From Bryobacteraceae bacterium (GTDB taxonomy: Bacteria > Acidobacteriota > Terriglobia > Bryobacterales > Bryobacteraceae): a stretch of DNA of 64,000 bases. The DNA lies in NCBI GenBank assembly GCA_025928545.1, contig JAICJH010000004.1, positions 123,600 through 187,599 on the forward strand. Direction: 5' to 3'. Positions within the stretch are counted from its first letter, which is position 1, and every line of letters starts with the position of its first letter. Below the pieces are notes generated by a model that saw only the letters and a list, made by a program, of their open reading frames with translations, searched no databases and was not told the DNA's origin. This document shows, one piece after another, positions 8,093 to 16,397 of this stretch. The position numbers and the translations under genes were made by a program.

Positions 8093-8824
8093 TTAGAGAG
8101 CAGCTTTGGCGTCGTGGGTGAACTTTGCGCATTCACCACGGGGGGCGTCGGTTACGATTACGGCCTGAACGTTGGCGCCTGTGAATGAGGCGAGTTGCAG
8201 ATTTCCCGTGGTCGAGGAAGCATCGTCAAATGCGGCCTGATTGCCGCGGGCTTTCAGGAATACTGAGAATTCACGACCATCTTTGACATACACGAGATGT
8301 AGATACGGAGTGCCCGCCAGGCGGCAGGGCTTGGCCCGTTCCAGCAAATAGCCGGTTGCGAGGAGGGCTTTGACATCGGAATCCGGGATGCCCTGGGCAG
8401 TTTCGAGAGAGGCTATTTCGACCGGGTCGGTGCGCCAGCGCCGTGGAGTTTGTTTGATGACTTCGGCGGTATGGTCGCGGGCCGCATCTGCGAAAATCGC
8501 AGGATTCACGGGAAGCGGGCGGGGCCGGTTGAGGACCAGCACTGTGGCCAGAATCGCTGCCGCCGCTGCCACACCGGGCCACAGCCAGCGGCGAATGCGC
8601 TCGCGCGCAATCCGGCGCATAACACCGGCTTCAATGGCTTGTGTGTCGGCAGGCTCCGCGGCTATCGCCTCGCGCAGGCGGGCGTCGCAGCTCGCCTGAA
8701 TGAGGAGATCCGACGCGCAATCGGAACAGGCCGCGATGTGGGCGCTGAACGATTTCCGGCTCTCCGCATCGAGTTCTCCCGAGTGCCATAGGGGCGATAG
8801 TTCGTTGATGTCTCCGCAGTTCAT
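8093..8824 (-). CDS. Zinc-finger anti-sigma factor, single-pass membrane
   Basis: 243 residues. The N-terminus is a ZAS-type anti-sigma domain with the zinc motif HIAACSDC (H-x3-C-x2-C, about 29-36). A helix follows, then one membrane segment (WLWPGVAAAAAILATVLVL, near 80-98) and a periplasmic domain of about 140 residues without a recognised motif, presumably the sensor. It should hold the ECF sigma factor encoded just upstream; the two genes overlap by one base (TGATG). It lies in an operon behind a periplasmic peroxiredoxin, which hints at oxidative stress as the signal (inference). Confidence 0.86.
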   Translation of the reverse strand: MNCGDINELSPLWHSGELDAESRKSFSAHIAACSDCASDLLIQASCDARLREAIAAEPADTQAIEAGVMRRIARERIRRWLWPGVAAAAAILATVLVLNRPRPLPVNPAIFADAARDHTAEVIKQTPRRWRTDPVEIASLETAQGIPDSDVKALLATGYLLERAKPCRLAGTPYLHLVYVKDGREFSVFLKARGNQAAFDDASSTTGNLQLASFTGANVQAVIVTDAPRGECAKFTHDAKAAL

Positions 8825-9420
8825 CAGCTTTCCCTTTGACTATACGCTTTTTGCGTTCCGGTGTTGTTTTTTGCGACCGGCTCCAGTTGTGCCCGCATGG
8901 CCTGACGGGCGCGGCTCAGCCGGGACATCACAGTACCCATCGGTATGTGCAACATCTCCGACATCTCCCGGCAAGTGAACCCCTCCACCACGCCAAGCAT
9001 CAAAACCGTTCTGTGATCCACCGGCAACTTTGCCAGCGCATCGGTTATTTCAAAGGCCGAGTTATCGGTGTGCGCACCGGCCTTATCCGTCTCGCCCAGT
9101 GGAACGAGGGCGAGGCGCCCTTTGCGTCCCTGGCCGTAGAATGTGTTCAACAGGATACGGAACAACCAGGCGCGAGCATTGGTACCACCGCGAAACTGGT
9201 CAAAACCGCGCCACGCCCGCATCAGGGTTTCCTGAACCAGATCTTCCGCCGCAAAAGAATCCGACGTCAGACGGCGAGCGAAACGCAGCAGGCCGGGAGC
9301 CTGGGGTAATGCCACTTCACCGAATTCCTGTTCGCGGCTGGTCAAGGTCCCTGACGTCCGATCAATGGAGAAAATCGGGGTAGCGGAAACGTATCCACCA
9401 CCCCGATCATAGGATCGCAT
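8824..9420 (-). CDS. ECF-type RNA polymerase sigma factor
   Basis: About 198 residues. Region 2 is visible as AEDLVQETLMRAWRGFDQFR and NARAWLFRILLNTFY, region 4 as LPVDHRTVLMLGVVEGFTCREMSEMLHIPMGTVMSRLSRAR. The ATG at 9420 (MRSYDRGG) is used; a TTG at 9432 directly after the peroxiredoxin stop is also possible, and the first 30 residues look unconserved. The gene is followed with a one-base overlap by its anti-sigma factor and preceded by a peroxiredoxin on the same strand. Confidence 0.88.
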   Translation of the reverse strand: MRSYDRGGGYVSATPIFSIDRTSGTLTSREQEFGEVALPQAPGLLRFARRLTSDSFAAEDLVQETLMRAWRGFDQFRGGTNARAWLFRILLNTFYGQGRKGRLALVPLGETDKAGAHTDNSAFEITDALAKLPVDHRTVLMLGVVEGFTCREMSEMLHIPMGTVMSRLSRARQAMRAQLEPVAKNNTGTQKAYSQRES

Positions 9421-9432
9421 GCCGCGGCCCAA

Positions 9433-9954
9433 TTACTTCTGAAGTGTGTCGAGGGCTGCGAGGACTTCCGCACTGTGCGGGTTGGGGCTGACCTTCGTGT
9501 AAACCTTCCGAATCACACCTTTGGGGTCAATGATGAAAGTGTTTCGAGCCGCCACCATGCCACCGAAGGAACCATACTTATCGACAACCTGATGGGTGGG
9601 ATCGGCGAGGAGTTTGAAGGTGAGGTTTTCTTTGGTGCAGAACTGTACGTGAGAATCCACCGAATCGACACTGACGCCGACAATGGCGGCTTTCTTCGCT
9701 GTGTACTTATCCTGGTCGGCCTGGAAATTGTGGGCTTCGATCGTGCAGCCCTGGGTCATATCTTTGGGATAAAAATACAGGACAACCCACTGGCCTTTGA
9801 AATCCTTCAGGCTGACCTGCTTGCCTTCCTGGGAACTCAGGGTAAAATCGGGGGCCTGCGTACCCTCCGCGGGAATGTCGGCAGCGCGCAGAGCTGGACT
9901 CATCAGCGCGATGGCAAGGGGTACAGCAACTGATAATACACGGATAAATTTCAT
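9433..9954 (-). CDS. Exported thioredoxin-dependent peroxiredoxin (Bcp/TSA family)
   Basis: 173 residues from the ATG at 9954, preceded by GAGGAG at a good distance; the open frame reaches back to 10008 but lacks such a site. A signal peptide (MKFIRVLSVAVPLAIALMSPALRA) sends it to the periplasm. The peroxidatic Cys is in PKDMTQGCTIEA. The second Cys of E. coli Bcp, five residues on, is His here (CTIEAH); another Cys in VQFCTKENL could resolve the sulfenate. Role: reduction of peroxides. It is followed on the same strand by the sigma/anti-sigma pair. Confidence 0.9.
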   Translation of the reverse strand: MKFIRVLSVAVPLAIALMSPALRAADIPAEGTQAPDFTLSSQEGKQVSLKDFKGQWVVLYFYPKDMTQGCTIEAHNFQADQDKYTAKKAAIVGVSVDSVDSHVQFCTKENLTFKLLADPTHQVVDKYGSFGGMVAARNTFIIDPKGVIRKVYTKVSPNPHSAEVLAALDTLQK

Positions 9955-10081
9955 GGACAAAACTCCTCTGTTGTCTAGAATCGCATAGACACGGAATTTC
10001 ATCCACAACCGGGCACCGTTACCGCGGGGTTTAATGAAAAGATGGCAGGAGCCCGAAGGCTGTGCAAGCGGCTCCGGAGCG

Positions 10082-10213
10082 CTATTTGCGGCTACCGCGG
10101 GTGACGTTTTTCAGGCGGGATTGGCGGGTTTTCACCTTCTTGCGCTTCGGTTTCGTAATGACGAAGGTGCCGCTGCCAAGGTTCTCTGATTTGTAGATCT
10201 GTTTATCGGACAA
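10082..10213 (-). CDS. Small basic protein, 43 residues
   Basis: The frame starts at TTG 10213 and ends with TAG at 10082. It encodes SDKQIYKSENLGSGTFVITKP followed by a Lys/Arg-rich half (KRKKVKTRQSRLKNVTRGSRK). Codon choice looks coding, and purine-rich GAAAGAGAG lies upstream. An in-frame TAG 20-odd bases upstream rules out a longer form with ATG. The charge suggests nucleic-acid or ribosome binding, but I know of no family. It lies between the peroxiredoxin and a divergent metallopeptidase-like gene. Confidence 0.5.
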   Translation of the reverse strand: MSDKQIYKSENLGSGTFVITKPKRKKVKTRQSRLKNVTRGSRK

Positions 10214-10289
10214 GTGAAAATTTCTCTCTTTCTGCTATGCAGGTAATTTTTCATTGTAGCGCGAGGTCCCGGCCCGATAACATAGAGGC

Positions 10290-11528
10290 ATGACACGGGT
10301 CGCGCTGGTCCTTTTCCTGGCTGCCAGTTCCGCCGGCGCCTGGCAGGAAGCTAAGCCGGGTAAACTTCCGGATGCGGCTGAAATCAATGCAATCCTGCAC
10401 AGATTGTCGGATATCACCGGTTTCCGCATCCGCCGTCAGCTGCCGTTTCAGCTGATTACGCGGGATCAGATCAACGACTACGTCAAGAAACAGATTAAGC
10501 ATTCGGTTAATCCGAAGGACATTTATGCCGAGGAACTGAGCCTCAGGAAACTGGGCTTCGTGACGGCCGACTTCGACCTGAGGCAGACGACTATCGACCT
10601 GCTGACCGAGCAGGCCGCTGCGTTCTACGACTTCCACCAGAAGAAACTGTTCATTTCCGATTGGGCCGCGTCGAGTATGCGGGAGGAGGCGCTCGTCCAC
10701 GAACTGGCACATGCGCTGGCGGATCAGAATTTCAATATCGAGAAATATCTGAATAAAGATCCCGCCGATGCGGAAGAGTCTCTGGCGCGACAGACCGTGG
10801 TGGAGGGCCAGGCCTCATGGCTGACGCTGGAGTACACGGCACGGCAGGCGGGGAAAACGATTTCGGACGCGGCCACCGCTCAGCAGTATTTCCGGCACGA
10901 TGTGGAGCCAGACGACCAGCAGTACCCGGTGTTCAGCCGAGCGCCGCTGTATCTGCGGGCCACGATGCTGTTTCCTTACGAGGAAGGCGAGAACTTTCAG
11001 CAGGCTGTTGTGCAGCATGATGGCCAGTCCGCTTTCGCTATTGTGTTTGCGAAGCCGCCCGTCTCCACGTCGCAGGTGCTTCATCCGGACCGGTACTTCG
11101 CAAAGATCATGCCGGTGATTCCCGAGCTGCCCAAACCGACGCCGGACATGAAGGCAGCGATCCAGGGGGTTTTCGGCGAAGAAGACGTCGAAGTGATGCT
11201 GCGCCAATACACATCAATTCCGTTGGCACAGGGACTGGCGCCTGGAATGGTGGGTGGGCGCTATCGGATCGATCGGAACAGGAAGACGGTCAAAGGGGAA
11301 AAAGAACAGCACACGTCCCTGGTGTTTGCGACCGAATGGGACAGCGAAGATTCGGCGGTGGCGTTTCTTAACGCTTATCAGAGCGTGATCGAAAAGAAAT
11401 GGAAGCGAGTGGATTCAGGCGATCACGACGCTCTTCATATCTCGGGAAAATCGGAAGACGGTTATTACAGGGTGGAACGCCGGGGCAAGATGGTGCTGTC
11501 GCGGGAAGGTTTTTCCGGGAAGTTGTAG
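10290..11528 (+). CDS. Secreted protein with HExxH-type metallopeptidase motif
   Basis: 412 residues with a signal peptide (MTRVALVLFLAASSAGAWQ). A zinc-protease-like signature HELAHALADQ (about residues 139-148) lies in a predicted helix after a strand motif, and EESLARQTVVEGQASWLTLEY further on could supply the third ligand, as in gluzincins. The C-terminal third holds alternating strand/helix segments (TSLVFATEWDSEDSAVAFLNAYQ). The family is not recognised by name; similar signal-peptide/HELAH proteins are common in Acidobacteriota. It stands alone, divergent from the small basic protein. Confidence 0.8.
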   Translation: MTRVALVLFLAASSAGAWQEAKPGKLPDAAEINAILHRLSDITGFRIRRQLPFQLITRDQINDYVKKQIKHSVNPKDIYAEELSLRKLGFVTADFDLRQTTIDLLTEQAAAFYDFHQKKLFISDWAASSMREEALVHELAHALADQNFNIEKYLNKDPADAEESLARQTVVEGQASWLTLEYTARQAGKTISDAATAQQYFRHDVEPDDQQYPVFSRAPLYLRATMLFPYEEGENFQQAVVQHDGQSAFAIVFAKPPVSTSQVLHPDRYFAKIMPVIPELPKPTPDMKAAIQGVFGEEDVEVMLRQYTSIPLAQGLAPGMVGGRYRIDRNRKTVKGEKEQHTSLVFATEWDSEDSAVAFLNAYQSVIEKKWKRVDSGDHDALHISGKSEDGYYRVERRGKMVLSREGFSGKL

Positions 11529-11564
11529 GGGGTGGTTAGGCGGGGCGTAGCGTGATTCGGGGAG

Positions 11565-11777
11565 TCAGGCATGTACAGGTTCAGTAGGGTCGTCCGGTAG
11601 CGGCCGTCCCGATTCGTCATACTCGGAATGGATTATTTCGAAGACAGCGGCGAGTTCCGCGAGTGCCTCTTCGCGGGTGGGCATCAGAGCGTAGCAGCCC
11701 GAGACTGCGGGTATTTCCGCGATCCAGCCGTCCGGCTGGTTACGATACAGGACAACTTTGTAGTTTTCGAACAGCAA
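11565..11777 (-). CDS. HicB-like antitoxin domain protein, apparently orphan
   Basis: 70 residues from TTG 11777, with GAGGA five bases before it. The fold signature of HicB/UPF0150 is clear: YKVVLYRNQPDGWIAEIPAVSGCYALMPTREEALAEL. HicB proteins neutralise the HicA mRNA interferase, but no HicA frame of about 60 residues with the dsRBD-like His is visible on either side. A perfect TATAAT overlaps the ribosome site region, so the transcript would have almost no leader. Confidence 0.8.
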   Translation of the reverse strand: MLFENYKVVLYRNQPDGWIAEIPAVSGCYALMPTREEALAELAAVFEIIHSEYDESGRPLPDDPTEPVHA

Positions 11778-11786
11778 GATGTCCTC

Positions 11787-11792
11787 ATTATA
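11787..11792 (-). promoter_or_regulatory. TATAAT -10 element directly before hicB-like gene
   Basis: Read on the minus strand, TATAAT ends ten bases before the TTG start and is followed by GAGGACATC. No convincing -35 hexamer is found 16-18 bases upstream. Confidence 0.35.
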
Positions 11793-11863
11793 GGGCGAGC
11801 GTGGGGGAAGAACCCGGTTGGTTTTCTGAAAGATCGAGATGTGCGGAAGGCGTTCGATCTGGC

Positions 11864-11982
11864 ATGGAGAGGAATCCGCTCCCTCGCGGTCGCGGCTCAG
11901 AATCGGCTTGGTCGCACTTGTTCGGCGTTAGTTTGCGGTCATGGGGGAGGGGCCGCGAACCGATTCCACGATTCCTCTCCAT
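11864..11982. repeat. 13-bp perfect inverted repeat flanking a dispersed GC-rich repeat
   Basis: ATGGAGAGGAATC at 11864-11876 is repeated in inverted form at 11970-11982, inside the last codons of the large vWA gene. Between them, 11878-11912 holds the second copy of the GC-rich repeat also seen at 8039-8073. The 93-base spacer is too long for a simple terminator. It may be the remnant of a small mobile repeat unit or a chance pair. Confidence 0.45.
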
Positions 11983-14429
11983 TTGCGCATGATGAGTTCG
12001 GCCAGATTCAGCAGAATCGCGAGACCCAGCAGGATCGGCCATAGCCGGACTGAAGATCGGATCGATTGTCCGTCGGTTTCGAACGCCTGATCCGGATTGG
12101 GATTGAACCTGCCGCCGGTTGACACGGCGACCGATTTTAGAAGCGTCTGATTCGAGCCGTACTCAGTGAGCTCCTCCTCGGGACGGTAGAGACCGACTTC
12201 CGGGAAAATCCGGCTCTCATTCAGAGGCCTGATGCGGAACAGGCCCTGGAGGTCGCCGATCCGCACTTTGGCGCGATAGTCCAGAGTTGAGACACGAGCC
12301 AGCTGCACCGGTTTGCGGAAATCGCCGGGTCCGATCGCGTATATCTCAGGCGGAGTATCGGGCGCGGCGGAGCGACTGGAAAGGTGATAATCGACAACCA
12401 GCTCCTGGTTGGCGGAATCGTAACTGGCGTTGGCTTCGCTTTCGGTGCCACGGGGCAGCAGATCGCGGAAGATGTTGGTCCAGAGGGTGTCGAAGCCGGA
12501 CCATGCGACCCAGTCGGTGGACCAGCGGCTCTTGGCATCCGAACTGAACACGGTGGCCCGGCCCAGCCCGTATTGCCACCGGGTCAGCAAAGGATCTTTG
12601 CCGTCCGCCTGGAGAATTTCGTCGGCGCTGGGCTTGGCATCAAACCGGACATAACCCTGTAGATTGGGCACCTTCGTCATGTCCACCTTATCCAGAAGAT
12701 CCGATGGGTGTTTGATATCGACGGCGATCGACTTCTCAATCGCAACCGTGCCGGTGTGCTCCTTCACGTCGTGCAGGAGGATCTGTTCCAGACCGCTGGG
12801 ATCGCTGAGGAAGTAGGACTTGCCGCCTGCGATTGTGGCGAGCTTTTCGAGGAAGGGTTTGTTGACGTCCTGGCCGAGTCCGATGGCCGAGATGGTGACC
12901 TTGTGATCCAGCGCATCCTTCGCCAGCTTCATGCTGTCGCCTTCTTCGGAGATGCCGTCGGTCAGCAGCACCATGTGTTTAAACGTGGCGGTCAGCGGCA
13001 GGATTTTGCGGTAGCCCTCGGTGAGGGCCGCCGGGATCTGGGTACCGCCATCGGGAGTAATGCCGGAAATCAGGCGACGCAGTACCGGTTTGTCGTCGGC
13101 TCGGCGGATGGGCACCGTCCACTGGAAAGAATTATCAAAGATCAGGATGCCGACCTGATCTTCCGGACGGAGATTATCGACCACGCCGATTGCGGCTTGC
13201 CGGGAAAGTTCGATCTTCTTGCCTTCCATAGACGCGGATTTATCCATGATGAGGACGACCACGGTGTCTTCGGGTTCGCGCGGCGGAGCCAGCTTGGCGG
13301 GGAAGGTACGTTCGACCGGATCTTCGGGCAGGTTTTTGTGATCCACGTACATATTGTTCTCGCCCGCGATCCAGAGCGCACCGCCGCCGCCCTGCACGAA
13401 TTTTTCGATACGTTGTTTCTCTTCGAGCTTCATGGGCTCAAAGTTGATGTTGTTGAAGACGACGAGTTGCGCGTCGTCAAGATTGTCCGGCAGTGCGTGA
13501 ACGGGGACGAAATCGAATTTGTTGGCAGCCAGCAGATCGGCGATGTGTTTTTCCGAGCCGGCGATATCCTGCGAGACCCACAGCACGCGCGGACGGCGCA
13601 CCGAGACGGCCCCTTCGAAACGCGATTCGCCCAGTCCCGCGGCCTGGACGGTACCGCTGACATCAATGGCTCCGGCGGCATTGAGACTGGCACGAATGCG
13701 AAGCCGGTTTTCGCCGGCCGTCAGATTCACGCTGTGGTTTCCGATGGACTTGCCTTCGGCCGCAAGATCGACGGTTGCCGCGGTGGCATGCGGGGAATAG
13801 ATGGTGAGATCGACCGGAAACTGCTCGCCGGTAAAGACGGCGGAGGGCAGGCCCAGGGCCTCGGCCAGGATCTGAGGACGATCGTGTCCGGCCAGCGCAA
13901 TCGTATCGATGGGAACGCCAAGTTGCCGTGCCTGCCAGGCTGCGCGGGTGAGTGCGCCCTGGTTCTCATTGCCATCGCTGATCAACAGAATGCGGTGCAG
14001 CATGCCAGCCGGCAAAGATGCCAGAGCCTGCCGAACCGGCGCTTCCAGGTCCGTTCCCTTCCCGGCCGGGCCGGAGGTCACCGCCAATTTAAAGTCGGAT
14101 TCGGCAGCGGCCAGTTCGCGCGGTGTGCGGGCGAACGGGATGACGTGGAGTTCATTCGAACTCTTCGCCGAATCGATTTGCTTCAGAAGATTCTGTTCGC
14201 GGGCGAGATCCTGGCGTGAGAGGCTGGCGGAGGTATCGACAACCGCGGCGAGCGCGACTTTGTGTTCCTGCCATGAGAGCACGGGTCCGGCAAGCGCCAG
14301 CGCGATCATCAGCAGCACGGCGGCTTTGGTGATCAGACCCAAATGGCGGCTATGTCTGCGCCATTCATAAAAGCACCACGCCACGGGAAGAATGGTGAGG
14401 AGGAGCAGCCAGGGACGGTCGAAGGTCAT
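11928..14429 (-). CDS. Membrane vWA-domain protein (glutamine-amidotransferase-like/BatB-like)
   Basis: 833 residues from the ATG at 14429, which overlaps the preceding gene's stop as ATGA; the frame is open upstream to 14654, but that part is a shadow of that gene. Order: two N-terminal membrane helices, a first vWA-like region (VVDTSASLSRQDL), a class I amidotransferase-like fold (VVFNNINFEPMKLEEKQRIEKF...GALWIAGE), a second vWA domain with intact MIDAS (DKSASMEG) and a C-terminal helix (LWPILLGLAILLNLAEL). It is the last gene of a MoxR-DUF58-BatA-vWA operon. In such operons the MoxR ATPase acts as a chaperone for vWA partners. Substrate unknown. Confidence 0.85.
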   Translation of the reverse strand: MTFDRPWLLLLTILPVAWCFYEWRRHSRHLGLITKAAVLLMIALALAGPVLSWQEHKVALAAVVDTSASLSRQDLAREQNLLKQIDSAKSSNELHVIPFARTPRELAAAESDFKLAVTSGPAGKGTDLEAPVRQALASLPAGMLHRILLISDGNENQGALTRAAWQARQLGVPIDTIALAGHDRPQILAEALGLPSAVFTGEQFPVDLTIYSPHATAATVDLAAEGKSIGNHSVNLTAGENRLRIRASLNAAGAIDVSGTVQAAGLGESRFEGAVSVRRPRVLWVSQDIAGSEKHIADLLAANKFDFVPVHALPDNLDDAQLVVFNNINFEPMKLEEKQRIEKFVQGGGGALWIAGENNMYVDHKNLPEDPVERTFPAKLAPPREPEDTVVVLIMDKSASMEGKKIELSRQAAIGVVDNLRPEDQVGILIFDNSFQWTVPIRRADDKPVLRRLISGITPDGGTQIPAALTEGYRKILPLTATFKHMVLLTDGISEEGDSMKLAKDALDHKVTISAIGLGQDVNKPFLEKLATIAGGKSYFLSDPSGLEQILLHDVKEHTGTVAIEKSIAVDIKHPSDLLDKVDMTKVPNLQGYVRFDAKPSADEILQADGKDPLLTRWQYGLGRATVFSSDAKSRWSTDWVAWSGFDTLWTNIFRDLLPRGTESEANASYDSANQELVVDYHLSSRSAAPDTPPEIYAIGPGDFRKPVQLARVSTLDYRAKVRIGDLQGLFRIRPLNESRIFPEVGLYRPEEELTEYGSNQTLLKSVAVSTGGRFNPNPDQAFETDGQSIRSSVRLWPILLGLAILLNLAELIMRKWRGIVESVRGPSPMTAN

Positions 14430-16366
14430 GCGGCCCGCCCTCCGGTAACGGATTCGGCGGAGCGATCCATGTGAGCGCGCATGACGCGCAGAAGCGCGGA
14501 TACGTCGCGCCCGTAGATCAGATACTCGGCGATCAGAATAGCGGCTCCGAGGAGAGCCAGCCACGGCCACAGATCGGTGTTGCGCCGGAGGGCATCGTTC
14601 CAGGCGGGGATGCCGCGACGGACGCCGGCCGGGGGATTCCATTTGTCGTCCCACATTTCGGGCAGGGTGAGCGAGTAGACACGTTCGGTGTTGGCGGAAA
14701 TGACGCTTACGCGCGACTGGGAACCGCTGAAGAACTGAATCTTGCCATTACGAATATTGAACGGCAGATTCGTGCCTGCATCGGTAATGACCTGTACGCC
14801 ATTTCCCGGTTCAGTGGCGCCGGGGCTTGCGTTGAAAGCATCGGAAACGGTGCCTGCGTTCTGCGCGCTGACATCAATGTCGCGAAAGACATCCGGGGCA
14901 AACCAGCGCAGCTCGTTGGCGAGCAGCAGAGGCGCCGCAAGTTGATATTTGAGAGATCCCGAGAAGGGGCTGAAGCCCATGACGATGGTTTTGGTTTTGT
15001 TATCCGGACTCACGCGGGCCGCGACGACCGGACCTTTGTCGACTTCGGCTACACGAATATCGTTGGCGCCGGTTTCGAGTATGGCGGTGGAGGGTATCTG
15101 GAGATCGTGTTCACGCAGGCCGGTGGATAAGGGCTGATCCGCCGCCCAGCGCAGCCCGGAAGGTTCGAGAATGTGATCGCGAACCGGGATGGGAGACTTC
15201 TCGGGCGGGTCAATCCAAAGGGTGTTGCCGGCAGGCGCTTGCGCGGGATGAAAGCGGTCGAGAATCACCAGACCGTCGTTCGCCGGAGTGAATTCGCGGG
15301 TGGCGCGAAACTCGGGAGCGATGCGCGGATCGGCTCCGAGGGCGGGCTTCCACTGATCGGGAGAATCGGAGTACACGACGACGTGGAGGCTTCGCTGCGC
15401 TGGCAGTTCGAGCGCCGCGTAGTTATCGGCACCAAACGCATCAGCCGGATAGAGGCGAACTTCGGCGAGGCCGGCTGCTTTAGTGTGGACCTCAAATGTG
15501 GTCTGCTCTTCGCCGCCGGGCGGCAGGGTAACGGGATGCATCCCCATCGGCGCATGACCGAGGTTGAGGGTGACGCTGACGGTACGGGCGGTCTTGCCGT
15601 AGTTGCGCAACCGGACGAGGAGATCCCAGGCATCGCGGGTGGAACTGGAGCGGCGCGCGCCGACGCTGCGCAGGCCCACGTTTTCGGCAGGGTCGGCAAC
15701 CTGAAGATAGCGGAGGATGGGAACGTTGGCCGAAACTCCGGCCTCCACTTCGGCCGCGCCGATGCGGCCCGGGCCGTCATAGGCGATTTCGCCGCCCTCG
15801 GAACCGGTCTGTCTCTGAAGCTGGCGTGCGAATTGAATACTTTGTCCGAGGTTGATGGTGGTGGCGCCGGCTTTGGTTTCGAGAATGGCGCGGGCTACTT
15901 TGACATGGTCGGTTTCCCAGGCTGTTGCCGGTGTGGCGAGCGCATCCGCTCTGACCAGCAGAATACGATCGGAGGCCGGGACCGCGCGCAGCCATGAGAT
16001 TGCGTTGGCGCGCGCAAGATCCATGAGCGTGGCGTTGGGGCGACCGGCGACGCCGGCGCGCATCCAGGCGCTGGTATCGAGGATCAGGACGTGATCCCGG
16101 CGGGCGCGCATGACGCCGCCCCAGTGAAGTTCCGCGATGGCGAGCAGGAGCAGCAGCATGCCCAGGAGCTGGAGTAACAGCGAGATGGGCTGCTGGATTT
16201 TCCTTCGCCTTGTTACGGGGCTCGGGAGCCCGGGAGTCACCCAGAAGCGGAGCGTGGAGACAACCTGTTTCCGTTTGTTGCGATCCAGCAGATAGAGGGC
16301 GACGCAGATTGCCGCGATTGCGCCGAAGGCCCCGAGGAATTCGCCGAGGCTGAGATTCAGGAACAT
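14426..16366 (-). CDS. BatA/vWA-like membrane protein
   Basis: 646 residues. An N-terminal BatA-type double helix (LGEFLGAFGAIAAICVALYLLD and ISLLLQLLGMLLLLLAIAEL) is followed by a vWA-like domain whose first motif is degenerate (LILDTSAWM instead of DxSxS), then a beta-rich middle part and a C-terminal helix (LWPWLALLGAAILIAEYLIYG). It lies between the DUF58 gene (31 bases) and the large vWA gene (ATGA overlap), so all three are probably one transcript. The broken MIDAS suggests a structural rather than metal-dependent role. Confidence 0.84.
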   Translation of the reverse strand: MFLNLSLGEFLGAFGAIAAICVALYLLDRNKRKQVVSTLRFWVTPGLPSPVTRRRKIQQPISLLLQLLGMLLLLLAIAELHWGGVMRARRDHVLILDTSAWMRAGVAGRPNATLMDLARANAISWLRAVPASDRILLVRADALATPATAWETDHVKVARAILETKAGATTINLGQSIQFARQLQRQTGSEGGEIAYDGPGRIGAAEVEAGVSANVPILRYLQVADPAENVGLRSVGARRSSSTRDAWDLLVRLRNYGKTARTVSVTLNLGHAPMGMHPVTLPPGGEEQTTFEVHTKAAGLAEVRLYPADAFGADNYAALELPAQRSLHVVVYSDSPDQWKPALGADPRIAPEFRATREFTPANDGLVILDRFHPAQAPAGNTLWIDPPEKSPIPVRDHILEPSGLRWAADQPLSTGLREHDLQIPSTAILETGANDIRVAEVDKGPVVAARVSPDNKTKTIVMGFSPFSGSLKYQLAAPLLLANELRWFAPDVFRDIDVSAQNAGTVSDAFNASPGATEPGNGVQVITDAGTNLPFNIRNGKIQFFSGSQSRVSVISANTERVYSLTLPEMWDDKWNPPAGVRRGIPAWNDALRRNTDLWPWLALLGAAILIAEYLIYGRDVSALLRVMRAHMDRSAESVTGGRAA

Positions 16367-16397
16367 ACATCGATCCCAAAACTGAAGACGGCTGCGA

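Noticed and set aside
12708..14219. 503-codon open frame on the plus strand opposite the large vWA gene
   Set aside because: Lies wholly antisense to a gene with clear domains; composition (many Arg/Gly/His/Asp/Gln runs) is that of a codon-bias shadow.
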